Source: Monosporascus cannonballus
Taxonomy: Eukaryota > Ascomycota > Sordariomycetes > Xylariales
Direction: 5' to 3'
DNA length: 64,000 bases
Assembly: GCA_004154925.1 (NCBI GenBank)
Contig: QJNS01000201.1
Span: 62,001 to 126,000 of the forward strand
The notes beneath the pieces are model-generated. The model did not search any database. It saw only the letters and a list, made by a program, of their open reading frames with translations, and had not been told where the DNA came from. Made by a program: the position numbers and the translations under genes. Shown here piece by piece: positions 14,901-27,041 of the stretch (position 1 is the stretch's first letter; every line of letters starts with the position of its first letter).

Positions 14901-17900
14901 AAAAAATAGCTTTTAAAACGAAATACGGATTATTTAAATATTTAATTATATTAATAGGATTTACGAACGTATTAGCAACTTTTTAACGAATAGTTAATTA
15001 TATATTATAAAAATATCTTAATATTTTCGTCGTTTGTTATCTTGACGATATTTTTATATTTTCAGAAACAGAAAAAACATACGTAAAATACGTTCATAAG
15101 ATTCTTTAAGCTTTATAAAATATAAGATTACTTATTAACGTAAAAAAAAATAATTTTATATACAGGAAATAAAATATTTAAAATATATTATTATCTTAGA
15201 ACATATTAAGATAAACCTTAAGAAAATCGCTATAATCACAAAATAACAAACGCTAACGATAATTAAGGAAATACAGGTATTCCTTAAATTCGCCATTTAT
15301 TATAAGAAATTTATTCGAAATTTTAATAAAATAATTATACCCCTAATAAATCTTACGAAAAAAAAAGAATTTAAATAAACGCCAGATACGGAAAAAACAT
15401 TTTAAAATATTAAGAATATAATTACTAACGAATTAATATTAATTATATACGATTTAAACAACCCCGTTAAATTAAAAACCGATATTTCGAATTACGTATT
15501 AAACGTAATAATCGAATAACGAAATAATTAAGGCAAATTATACCTTATTACATTTTTTGTACAAATTAAAAAAAGCTAAATTTAATTATAATATCCTAAA
15601 ATAAGATATTTATGGCCATTATTATAGCATTTCGAAAGTTTAAATATTACTTAAAAGGAAATTTGCATTAAGTTAAGGTTTATACGGATTATCAAAATTT
15701 TATCTATTTTACTATAACCAGAAAGCTTATAAAATAATAATTAAAATAAGCGGGAAAATTAACGAACTTCGATTTTGTTATTATTTATACGAAAAATTTA
15801 AAAAACGGCAAAACAAATATTTTAAGCAAATAACCAAATTTCGAAAAAAATCTAATTAAAATTAATTATATAATTTTCGATATTATTATAAAAAGATATT
15901 AACGTTTATAATAAATTACGATAATTCGGGTAATACCTTTTAATATATATTAAAGAATTTAGCAGTATAATAATAATTTTCCAAAAAAACCAAAAAACGG
16001 ATAAGATATAAATTCTAAAAGAAATACCAAAAAGATTTAATACGAAAAATATACGAATATTAGATATATAAATATCCAGGGATTTACAAAACCTTAAAAC
16101 GATTTTAATATATATATTTTTAAAAAAAAAATTTAAAATGAATAATATAAAAATTTATACGGCAATACAATATTTACATTAAAACAAAAATTTAATAACA
16201 TAAGCCATGCGGAAAATTACAATTATTACCAATTGCAAAACGATTATGATATTTAATTATATTCGACTTTATTATTAAACTTCTTATATCCAAAGATTTA
16301 ATTACGAAAATACATTACAATAGCATTTTCGTAATCGTCGACCGATTTACGAAATTTTCCTATTTTTTACCATATCATAAGAATACAGACGCCGAACAAC
16401 TGGTATACATTTTTTCAGACATATTTTTAACATATACGAATTATTAATGGAAATTATATCAAACAAAGAATCGATATTTGCATCAAAATTTTGGCAAGGC
16501 ATTATAGCATAGATCGGCTTAAACCATAAATTATTTAATATATTTAAACTAGAAACGGATAAAAAAATAAAACGAACAAATTAAACGTTAAAAACTTATT
16601 TATAATAGTATATTAATTACGAACAAAATAACTAATTTAAAAAATTACTAATCGTATAATTAATTTATAATACCAATTACTAAAAAACTTTCAAAATAAT
16701 ATTTGCAAATATAAATTTTAATTTCATTTTAAAGATTTATAAAAAAATATATAACGATAATCTAATTAATATTAAAATAATTATAACGTCAAAATAATTA
16801 CAACACTTATATTAAGAAATAAAGACAAATTTAGAATTCGTACAAAACCAAATAAACAAATATTATAATTAAAAAAGGTTAAAGAAATTAATTTTCGAAA
16901 AAGGGGAAATAGTTTTTTTCGTTACAAAAAATTTTTAAATAAAACGACCGCATAAAAAACTCGATTTTAAATATATTGGTTTATATAATATCGCCAAAAC
17001 AATCTTAGAAAATAATTACTAATTAAAACTTTTACCAAAAATTAATTTTTATCCAATTTTTTACGTTTTTTTATTTGAATTAATAATAAATATAATTAAA
17101 GTATATACGGTATAAGATAATATAAAAGTAAAAAATAAATAAATATATAAAGTAAAAAAGATTTTTAATATACGGAAACAAAACGGACTTATCCAGTACC
17201 TAATTAAATGGAAAAAATATCTAAATTTCGAAAACACCTAAAAGCTTACTAAAAACCTTATTAACGCCTAATACCTATTAAAGAACTTTTACCAGCAACG
17301 ACGGGCGCGTCCTAATTAACGGCCGACCAGTTGGTAGCCGGGATATCGGGCTAATTAGCCGCGATATGCGCTAACGTAATAGCCGCAACGGCAGCCTTTA
17401 ATTATTCTTATTTCTAACGTTTTTATTCCTTTAATTCGTCCAACGATTAAAGTTTACGTTATATTATAATAACACTTTTCGAACGAATTAATACCTTTTA
17501 TTTACGTAAACAAATAAAACAAAAAAGATTTTATTTATCTTTTCCTAATATTTGCGTTAAATTTCGAAATAAAGGCATTAAAACTTTAGTAATTATTTTT
17601 CGGCAAACGTTTTTTCGTATTTTAAACGTTAATATTCGTAACGAATATTTTATAAGAAAAAAATAAGTACGCCGATACCATTATAAAATTAACTTTAATT
17701 TATATATTCTTTATACTTTAAAACGATTTTTATTATTTTATACCTTATATTTTTCGAAAAATAATAAGAGTAAAATATAACTTTGTAACCAAATTCGTTA
17801 AAGGCTTTTACGAGGTCGGTACGACGAACGGTAAAAGAACGAGGAACGCAACAAATTTTGGAAATACGAAACGACATAATTAAAAACAAAAAAAAAGGAT

Positions 17901-18096
17901 ACTTACCAAACGAAAAAAAAGAAAAAAAAAATCTTAAGGGCAAAATTTGGGGAAAGGGGAAATCGTATTATAACCCGACAAACTCCGATCTCAAAAAACG
18001 GTTAAGCAAAGAGCATACGAGCCACCTTCCGGGTTATGTAACGGTGATCACTGCTAAGCCAATAATTATTAATAATTAAAGGTAATCCCAAATAAT
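11970..18096 (+). mobile_element. RIP-degraded Gypsy chromovirus, internal region, plus strand
   Basis: The plus strand keeps a complete order of domain relics. A gag zinc knuckle CFNCDKIGHKAYKY lies at about 12,820-12,865, with the last Cys changed to Tyr. The reverse transcriptase motif VVCYLDDIFIFSE (15,027-15,066) has both aspartates. An RNase H start, KLKTDISNY, is near 15,470-15,495. The integrase core FDFIIKLLIS...IFVIVDRFTKFSYFLPYHKN spans about 16,270-16,395. A chromodomain tail, QYLIKWKKYLNFENT*K, lies at about 17,190-17,250. A chromodomain after integrase marks a chromovirus. Stops and AT drift run throughout. About 800 nt of purine-rich sequence follow the chromodomain before the right LTR. 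It is flanked by LTRs at 11,705-11,970 and 18,097-18,360. Confidence 0.85.
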
Positions 18097-18360
18097 TGTA
18101 ATTATTACCAACGGCGTAATTACGAATAATTAAGCTAAGATGGAGAAAGATATATATGCTTATTATTTCCATAGTTTAGATAGCGCCAGCTTGTAACATT
18201 TATCAATACCAATTTTTTGTAATAATAAGGTATTAAAAGAGGTAATACGACTATTGTATTTATTGCTCAGATTCCCACGATACTTCTGCCAATATAAACT
18301 CATCAACTTAAGGTTTAATAGTTGGTTAAACCACTTAGCCGTCACATATTAAGCTTTGTT
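18097..18360 (+). repeat. 3' LTR of the plus-strand Gypsy element
   Basis: This is the right-hand copy of the repeat described at 11,705-11,970. It plausibly begins with TGTAATTATTACC and ends with CACTTAGCCGTCACA at 18,346, which gives TG...CA ends. It is less AT-mutated than the left copy (for example GCCGTCACA against GCCGTTACA), so the two copies did not mutate equally. Confidence 0.75.
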
Positions 18361-18399
18361 ATAAGGTTATCTTATATATCTTTATTTAAAGGTTATGTT

Positions 18400-21300
18400 A
18401 ATATATTAATGTATTACTTTTTAATATATATATAATATATAGTTATCTTTTTATTAATTATAATTTTTTAATAAAGTAATATTATTCGTTAATATATTTT
18501 ATCTTTTTATTGAATTTAAAAGTTTTGGTTAATTTTTGAACAGCTTTATTATTAATAGGAATTCCGGGAAATTTAATTATATATTTTAGGTTAAAATACT
18601 TATTTAAGTAATAAAATGTGTTACTTAAATATATAGTTTTTTAACAGTTTTTTTCAAAGCCATATATTCGGCTTTATAAATATTTAAAATTATTATTTTT
18701 GAAATTGTAAAATCCAGTTAATAAAATTATTAAACCGTATATCTTTTAGGTAAGCTATATAGCCTAATATTGATTTTCGGTTATTTATATCGTTATCTCA
18801 GTTTAAATCGGAATGTATTTTTAATTAAAGATTTCCGTTATAATTATATAATACATTTTTATTAAGGAATTTTAATAAATATTTCTATATGTTATTTAAT
18901 GTTTTAAAATATTATATATTAGGATTTAATATGAATGTAATATATATATAAATTATAAAAGTTATATTGAATTTAGTTTTTAAAGTTAAATATAATAAAA
19001 AAACAAATTTGTTTTTAATATTCGTTAATATTTTTATTTAAATTTTAATTTCTCTTTTTAATTAATTTAATATCCGGGGTTAAAGAAATATTTTTTGGTT
19101 TTATATTAAGGTTATTTGTAATATTATATTTCTTTAAAAGTTTTCCAATATACTGTATTTAATATATTTTTATTATTTTGTCCTTCCGATATATAATAGC
19201 TTTATTACTTAAATAAATAATCACTGGATTTATATAATTTACGTTAATATGTTTTAATAATTTCTTTTCGAATATATTAATAATTTTAATAAACGGATTT
19301 ATTATTAATATATTATTTACATAACAAATTATTATTATATTAAATTTTTTATTTATAAGTATATTTTCGTTATATAGAAAAATTATAAATCCATATTTTT
19401 TTAATATATTGGCAAAATAATAATACCATAATTTAAATAATTTTTAAGCCAAATAAAGCTTGATTTGATTTAGCTAGCTTATGTTGATTTATAGCCTTTA
19501 AATAATAACCTTATAATAACTTTATATATATATTTTATATATATTAAAATAAACGAAAACGTTTTATACGTCAAATTATATAATATATTAGTTCTTATTA
19601 ACTGTTATTATTAATAATAAATATTATGTTTTTAATTTAATTATTATTGAAAAGATTTTTAATTAATTTATATTTAATTATTGATTAAAGCCTTATAGGA
19701 TAAATTTGTCTTTAAATGTTTTATTTTTTTATTAATTATCTAGTTAAATTTAATTAAGTTTATATCCGTTATAAGTTTGGATTTACATAATTAATATGTC
19801 TTTATAACTTTTTTATTTAAAGGTAAATCGGTTATAATATACGTATTTCAACATTTTATTTTTTTAATTTTAACTTAATAAATTATTAATTAAGAATTTT
19901 AATTAATGTTTAATATAATTTATTTAAACGTATTAAATTTTATGATTAAAACTATTAATACGAAATTAATTTTATCTTTTTTAGTAAAAATTAATAATCA
20001 ATTTATTAATATCGTATTTTCAACTGTATATAATAAGTTATATATATTTATACGTATATAACTTTTAATTCACTTATTATTATTATGATTTATTTATTAC
20101 CTTTTATTTTTATTATTATTATTAATAAATATATTATTATTAAGTTTGTTTACTAACTTTTAAAAGCGATAATATAACCGCTATAAGGGTTAATATATTA
20201 GCTAAATTATTACCCTTATTTTTAGTTATTATAATTACTTCAATATTATATTTCTTTTTTATATATTTAATATGTTTATAATTAAACTTATAAATTTAAT
20301 TAATTATTATATTATTATTTAAAGTTAAAATTTATCAATTAAGAATTAATGTTGATTAATTTTAATTAATTGCTTTCTTAGTTTGGTTGTAACGGTAATT
20401 GGCATTATATTAAAACTTTAAAAAATAACTTTTTTAAATTATATTATTAATTTTTAAAACTTTAAAATTTTCTATAATTTTTATAGCGTTTTTAAAATTA
20501 TATTCGTTGTTAGATGAATTAGCGTTATTAAAAGGTATTTTAGCTTTTTTATTAATTATATTAATTATAAAGCGAGTTTCGAACATATAAATATTCTAAA
20601 ATTATATAAGTTTTTTCTTATTTAAATCACAGATTCTATAATAATTATTTTAACTACTATAACCTATAATAATACTTTTATTTGTTCGAGATTTTAATTT
20701 ATGTATAAATTTATTAATATTATAATAAATTATAAACCACTTATATCGTTATAAATCCTTTCGTTTATAATATATTCCCTGTTATTTAAAAATACTTTTT
20801 TTATATTTCGACTAATTTTAATATAAATATAGATTTCGTATTTCTAATTATTAAAATATATAAAATCTTATTTAAAATATTGGTATTATTTTTAATTAAG
20901 AATTTAATTAAAGGTTTTAAAAATATATAGTTTAATCGGTTATGCTAGATTATTAACTAATTATTTTCAATAATATTATTACTTAAAGCTAATATAACAC
21001 CTTAATTTTCTTTATTATATTTAATTTCGAATAATATATAATATAATATATTTTTTATATTCTTTAATTATTAATTAATACTTAATTTTATTAAAACGTT
21101 TTATATTTATATTTTTATTTATTAAGGTATAAATACCTTTTAACTGATTAATAAATAAAAAGTTAATACTTAATTCGGATATATAATAAATTGTTTTAAT
21201 AATATAATTTTAAACTGAATTTATATATTTAAATTTTAAATGGCTAATTCTTTTTATTTAAAAAGTAATTATATTACTTTATTTAATATTTTGTTTATAC

Positions 21301-22900
21301 GTTTTCAGTTTAGAAAAACTTTTATTAATTATTATAAAAAATATAATAACGTTATTAATTATAAGATATATAATATTTTAATTAGTTTTTTAACATCTTA
21401 TATGTATTAATCGTTTATTAATTATATTTAAGAAATTATATATAAGGTTGTTAAGGTAATTTATGTTAAATTCAAATTTTTTTATATTTATATCCGGATT
21501 TCTTTTAAGGGTTGCATAAAAAATATCAGGTTTTTAAATAAAAATAACTAGGTTTTCGAAATCGTTTAAAACTGTATTTAAACGTTTTTTATTTGAATTA
21601 ACAGTTTTTAAACCCGTTTTTTAATTATATTGACTTGTTGGTTTTTATTATCGCTTTCGATAAGTTAATTTATAAAGGCGATTTCGTTCACTTTTTTTTC
21701 CCGTTTTAAAAAAATAAAAATTGATTTGTCTTTTTTATTTCTGGCTTTTTTTGCTTTTTAAAGGCTATTATTTTTCTTATTTTATTAAAAATTCTTTTTC
21801 AGCCCGAAAAAGCCTTATTAAAATAAACAAAGTAACAATTTTTATCTATATAACCTAGAATTTTGCAATAAAAATAACGTTTATCATTATCTTTTTTCCA
21901 GTTATTTTTAATTCTTTTTAAAGTTAATAATTAACTTTTTTAATTTTTTATTTCGTTAGTTAACGAAGAAAAAAATTTTAAAAATATAAAACTAAATATT
22001 TTTTCGAAAAACATAAATTATATTTTAAACGAAAATTTCGAAATTATTTAATGACAAATGTAAAACTCAGGTTATAATAACCTTATTATGTAATTTTGAG
22101 TTTTTCGACTTTAATTCGTTAATTAACGACTTAACCTGATTAAAATATTTTTCTATGGATTTAAAATTATCGTATACAAAATTAAAAAATTCTTTTAATA
22201 TACGAAATTTAATTATAAATTTTTTAAGTTTATATTAGCCATAAAAAATTTCCTAAGCTTTTTTATAAATAATTATAACTTTTATATAATATAAAAATCC
22301 GTTTTCGTATAACACCTATATAATAACTAAAATTTTATTATTATCGGATTAAAATAAATTTTCTCTTATATTTATTATTATAACGTAATTAAGGTTTTCG
22401 TATATAAATGTAACTTTAATGTAAATAAATTATAATTTTATATTAATACTGCCTTTATATAGAAAACACTTATTAAAAATACTTATAATTATCGAATAAA
22501 ATAAACAAATATATAAATTCTTTACGATAAATATAAAGAAATAATCCGATAAAATTAAAAATTTAATAGTAGAAAAAAATAATTTTGACGATTTTTAACA
22601 TAAAAAATAATATAAATCGGTTAAGATTTGAGTAAAATATAGAAAAATATTATTATTATTAATATCGTTAAAAATTATTCGTTTCCGAGGCTTATAACCT
22701 TTAAAGATTAAAACAAAAGATAAGGTTACCCTGTAATGATTTATATAAGAAAATGTTCAAAGGAGATTTAAAATATGTCGCAAAAAAATAGAAATTAATT
22801 ATATTCGAGCTATGAAAGCCTAATAACAGCTGGGGAAATTTAGGATTATATGTATATATGAAAAAATAACTTATTAAGCTTTATTATTCCATTATTAGTC
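18400..22900 (-). mobile_element. RIP-degraded Copia-type retrotransposon, minus strand
   Basis: The minus strand reads a Copia order. A gag zinc-knuckle relic, RYFYCKILGYIDKNCY, lies at about 21,845-21,895; Tyr stands where Cys and His are expected, as C-to-T mutation would give. A reverse transcriptase active site, YVNNILIINPF (family YVDDILI), is near 19,290-19,335 and is followed by a long matching stretch to about 19,130. An RNase H segment, NDINNRKSILGYIAYLK, lies at about 18,735-18,800; the family pattern is a Ser-Asp-x-Asp stretch followed by RKSTSGY. Integrase was not confidently read and LTRs were not located. The region is the most AT-rich of the block and encodes nothing intact. 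Confidence 0.8.
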
Positions 22901-22919
22901 AGTATTTTCCATTATTAAT

Positions 22920-23494
22920 CAAATGGAAAACTTTGGAAGACTTTGGAAGTTTTACGAATTCTTTTGCCATCTTCGCCACCTCGAATAGGGATAGACCCAC
23001 TTTTCCGGAGTTAAAAACTCCGAATTCCTAGACCCACAATCAGACAATTCAACCGGGAGGCAAGTCGTTGATCCCTTGGATCTTGTCGGGATCGCCGAGA
23101 AAGTCAAAGACGAAGTTGTGTTCGATGGGCTAATGTAAGAAGTTGGTGGAGACCTCACGGGTTATCGGTTACTAATGTGCATGTCTGATCAGATTCATAT
23201 CGATCGCATTTGGCGCCATCAACTTTGTCATTCAGGCCATGTTCCCAGGTTCGCATGTTGAGGAAGGATCAGACGGCTCAGAAGGCCCAGGCCGAAACAC
23301 TACGCCTTTCCCGTCGAAACTGTCTTGTTATAGCGCTGTGGTTTGTGCTTCTATTGCTGCCATTCTTTCTTTTGTATCTGCTCTCTGGCAGCATTTGTCA
23401 AGTTCAGCAGTTGTCACCATGGCAGAAGCTCTGACATACGGGGCAGTGGACTGGCATGTTGGCTCGGTGGCTATGGTGTTAGGATGGGGCAGCG
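22920..23494. other. Start of GC-normal DNA, no confident gene
   Basis: Base composition changes sharply here from roughly four-fifths AT to about half. A plus-strand 115-codon frame at 23,239-23,586 has hydrophobic stretches but no recognised domain, and it overlaps the tail of the minus-strand pseudogene, so it is not called as a gene. Confidence 0.5.
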
Positions 23495-23776
23495 TTATAT
23501 GTACCACTGTGCCTTACGTCGGGCTTCCGCTAATGATCTGGAGCATACATCAATATTTCCATGATGAATATTGCTTGTGGAATTGATAGCATCGGATTCT
23601 CTAAGAATCCTGGAATTTCCCCGGATTATCCCGGCCCTAGATAGTACTCGTAGAAATAAAATAACGAGGACAGTGAAAAAGACTGTCGCGAGGACCTTAC
23701 TCCCTGCGGCTAGAGTACCTATCCAGATGATAGGGAGCAGGATCGCTAAGACGCTTGCACAGAAGGTAACGAGAAC

Positions 23777-24017
23777 TGTCAGACCTAGCTGAAGTCGATC
23801 AAACAGCTAAGCCTTGGCTTAATTTGATCATCTACTGAAAGGAGGTTACTTTATGCACCCCTGGTAATTTTTCCTCTTAGCTATAGCTGTATTTACATAT
23901 ATAAAAGGAGAGTTCGCTACCCTCACTTTCTAGCTAGGACCTTCTAGAGGTCAGGCAACCTGTTAAATACACTTTCCTTCAGTTATATGCTTCTGTGTGT
24001 GATGTCAGGGTCTCATA
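23777..24017 (+). repeat. Solo LTR, copy 1, with 5-bp target duplication
   Basis: The 241-bp repeat begins TGTCAGACC and ends GGGTCTCATA. It is flanked by AGAAC on both sides (23,772-23,776 and 24,018-24,022), the mark of LTR-element integration. It contains an imperfect palindrome (23,797-23,829) and a TATAAAAGG box shared with the other copies. Removing it rejoins an open minus-strand frame (WFRYSVL then VTFCASVLAILLP), so it inserted into the ankyrin/CorA gene. Confidence 0.93.
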
Positions 24018-26802
24018 AGAACCGAATATCTGAACCACTTCTTATCCAGGGGTATCCTGAGCTGAGCCTTTTGGAACCGCCGAGCGGAGCTCGCTCGCGT
24101 TCCATTCAGCCAACTTGACATCACGTCAATATTGATTCCGACAAACTCAAGCAGTCCTGCCATAATCGACGCCGTCACTGCAATATAATGAGTCTGTCAT
24201 TAAGTTGGATGGAAAGAAAAAAGATAGGACGTGCTGTATGGAATGACGGGGGAACTAACGCATTTGGTTCGGAACGTAACTCTCAGAGAGATTTCCATTT
24301 GCATTCGTGGGAAATTCGTCGCTGGGGATCGCGAGATATGTTGTCATAAACGACAAGGGCAACTGTTCATGATCAGCAATTCATCTCCAGGTCAGGCATT
24401 CGGGAAAACTCACAAAAACAATTGTCACGATTGTGAAGGCGATGACTGATTTCCCTTGTTTAGCCGTCTCCTTTTCATGCTCAGCTCCTCTATCTGCCTG
24501 GCGAGAGGTGTTCTCAGCTTATTCCCGAGCGGAGATTGCTTCCGAAAACGTAGCTTGTTTCTGCTTCAAGTCGACGAGGTGGTAAAACTGAGGGCATCAA
24601 TTGGAAGTCAAAGACAACTAGAAATTGTACGAACTCACCCATTTGTACGTATTCTTCGCAAGGAGTTCCGTATGTTCAATTTGGTAGAGATGGGTTTTGG
24701 GGACTCGGTTGTCTCCCAGGGACAGATTGCTCATCCTTGTTTGTTGCAGTTACAGCACCCCCGCTCTTCGAGACCACCCCATTCAACTCGCCCATCACCC
24801 TCCTCTGGTCGGTAAGAACCAATTTCAACACATGGAACTCGTCTTGGATATCTTCAATTTCGACCAGAAGACCAACCTCCTCTGAAATGTCGAAGATCTC
24901 GTTTAACGGTATATCATTGTTGGCATTAAGACCTTTCTTGAAACGTTTGAGGCAATCCGTCCCCCGGTCAATCTGCCATTGGTCATTAGCCAGATTCAAT
25001 GCGTGTTGTACTGTATCTCACCATCGCTCCAATAGACTGTTCGAACATGCCGAAAAACTGAAAGGTTTCTGAGATTCCGTGAGGATCAAACACGTTCGCG
25101 CAACAATTCGTTACCAAACTTGCTAGATCATGAGCCGAAGTTATTGGGCTTCTCGCCGTCTATCTCAGATGCCTGAGTACCTTCTGATGCACATTCAACG
25201 GATCGTCTTGGATAAGTGTAGGCCATTTCATCTTGGCAGCGACTTTCTTGCCAGCTTTATACTCATGCTCCTTTCCTTTGCCGGTATTTCCAAGCATGGG
25301 CTGGCTTGTATCCTCCTACGTTGTGGTAGAGTTTCAAATCGGTCGGTTTTGGCGGACACGAATTCTTAACTCATTCCAGTGGGTTGCTGGGATTGTGGCG
25401 GCGACTGAACGGTTTCATCGCCAGTTGGAGTAAGAACTTGACCTAACCGTCCAGGGAGTGGTGCAACAGCAGCATGGTCTGGACGGTGGCCGAGCACAAA
25501 GCTGGGCGACGGCTGGGGAGGAACGGAGCCGTGGCTCCGTCCTGCGGCTAGTTTAGGGGGTTTTGCCCTCAAAGAGGATAGCGGAGTTGGCACTTCAGAT
25601 TGATCTCCTGGAGGCTCGCTTGACCATGCATGCCATCGCAGTAGGAAGCAACTTACAACAGTATCTAGATCCATGTTAAAGTGTATACAATGACTTCCAG
25701 TCATTGACTTACGTTCGCTTAATACCCTTAGCCAAAGTTGATCAACCATGAAGATCTTGGGCTCCGTGCCAGTCCTTTCACAAATGAAGTATTTATAGAT
25801 GACTTGATTTTTGTCTCGTTGAGAGATGGTTTTGAGATGGCAGTAGAAGTATTGCTCTAAGGTGCGGCGTAGCTGAAGTTGGACACCGTCCACTCCCCGT
25901 GAAGGCAAGTACCCTCGAAGGAGATGCGCGTTGAGATTACTGAATCGTCCTGCTGGCGACGGTATGGCTCCAAGTTCAGACATGCGAATTTCCGCAAGCT
26001 TTAGCGCTTCGGTTGAATCTTGGGATAACGCATTCTTCTGTCCCGATACCGAAGTCTCTCCTGGGTCATAGACTGCTTCATCTCGCTCAGGAAGTGTGCT
26101 TTCTTCAGCCGGTCTTTCTCCTTGCTCATCCGGGGCCCCTCTTCCTAGCTTCGATATACCAATATTCATCGATCTAATGGAACCGCCTGGTAAATCCACA
26201 TCTACAGAGACAAAACTTCGGGCTTTCTTATGAGACTCTTTGCCCCGTTCCTCTTGAGGCGACGGGACTACCGCTATCCCGGATGGAGATGGCGGGGGCA
26301 GCGGAGAGTTCGGTGCCATGTGAGGGTTGGTTCCCGGAGGATTAATGAAACCCGGAGCAGGCGGAGGACGAGGTGAAGGTTGGGCACCTGGGCTCTTTAC
26401 CTTGTCCTTCACGCCTTAAAGTGCCCGTGTCATCGCCTGGAATCCGGCATAAGTTTGTCAGGGAAAATGGTAAAGTACGGAGTGAGAGGCAGAAGAAGCA
26501 GCCCAGCAGGGGGTTCATAGTATGGGTAGTAAATAGATGACCATTAATTCCTGCCCTTTTCTAACTACTCGGGGGCGAAGCCCCCCTATATATACACAAA
26601 CTGGAGTCACACTGGTGGGTCGCTGAGCCCCGGAAAGGGGGCCGCACCTTGGCACCTGACAAGTTTCAAGGTGAAGGTAGGGCATATGCAGAGCGATTTA
26701 GTTGTCATGTTCTTTGCAATCAGGCAGAGAGCCATATATTCACGAATGTGACAAGGTGATCTTTGCTATCGTTCGAGGAGGAGTGTTGGGCGACCTGGCC
26801 AC

Positions 26803-27041
26803 TGTGAGACCCTGCATCACACACAGAAGCATATAACTGAAGAAAAGGTATATTGAAGGTTGCATGACCTCTAGAAGGTCCTAGCTAGAAGGTGAGGGTA
26901 GCGAACCCTCCTTTTATACATGTAAATACATCTGTAGCTAAGAGGAAAAGATACCGGGGGTGCATAAAGTAGCCTTGTTTCAGTCGGTGATCAAACTAAG
27001 CCAAGGCTTAGCTGTTTGATCGACTTCAGCTGGGTCTGACA
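26803..27041 (-). repeat. Solo LTR, copy 2, with 5-bp target duplication
   Basis: This is the reverse-orientation copy of the same 240-bp LTR, starting TGTCAGACCC on the minus strand and ending TCTCACA. On the plus strand it is flanked by GCCAC at 26,798-26,802 and 27,042-27,046. It lies inside the ankyrin/CorA pseudogene, between the upstream segment ending near 27,050 and the MPYLHLETC segment. No internal retrotransposon sequence remains, so LTR-LTR recombination is the likely origin. Confidence 0.93.

Noticed and set aside
6160..17350. GGTCGG/CTACCAGCC patch at 6,160-6,200 as an inverted copy of GGCCGACCAGTTGGTAGCC at 17,320
   Set aside because: The shared blocks are in a different order and under 10 bases each; chance similarity is likely.
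17695..18079. Overlapping 82- and 73-codon frames inside the Gypsy element
   Set aside because: They lie in low-complexity A/T-rich 3' sequence of a retroelement and resemble no pol or gag domain.
23239..23586. Plus-strand 115-codon frame with hydrophobic stretches
   Set aside because: No recognised domain, and it overlaps the minus-strand tail of the ankyrin/CorA pseudogene, which has a coherent continuation on the other strand.
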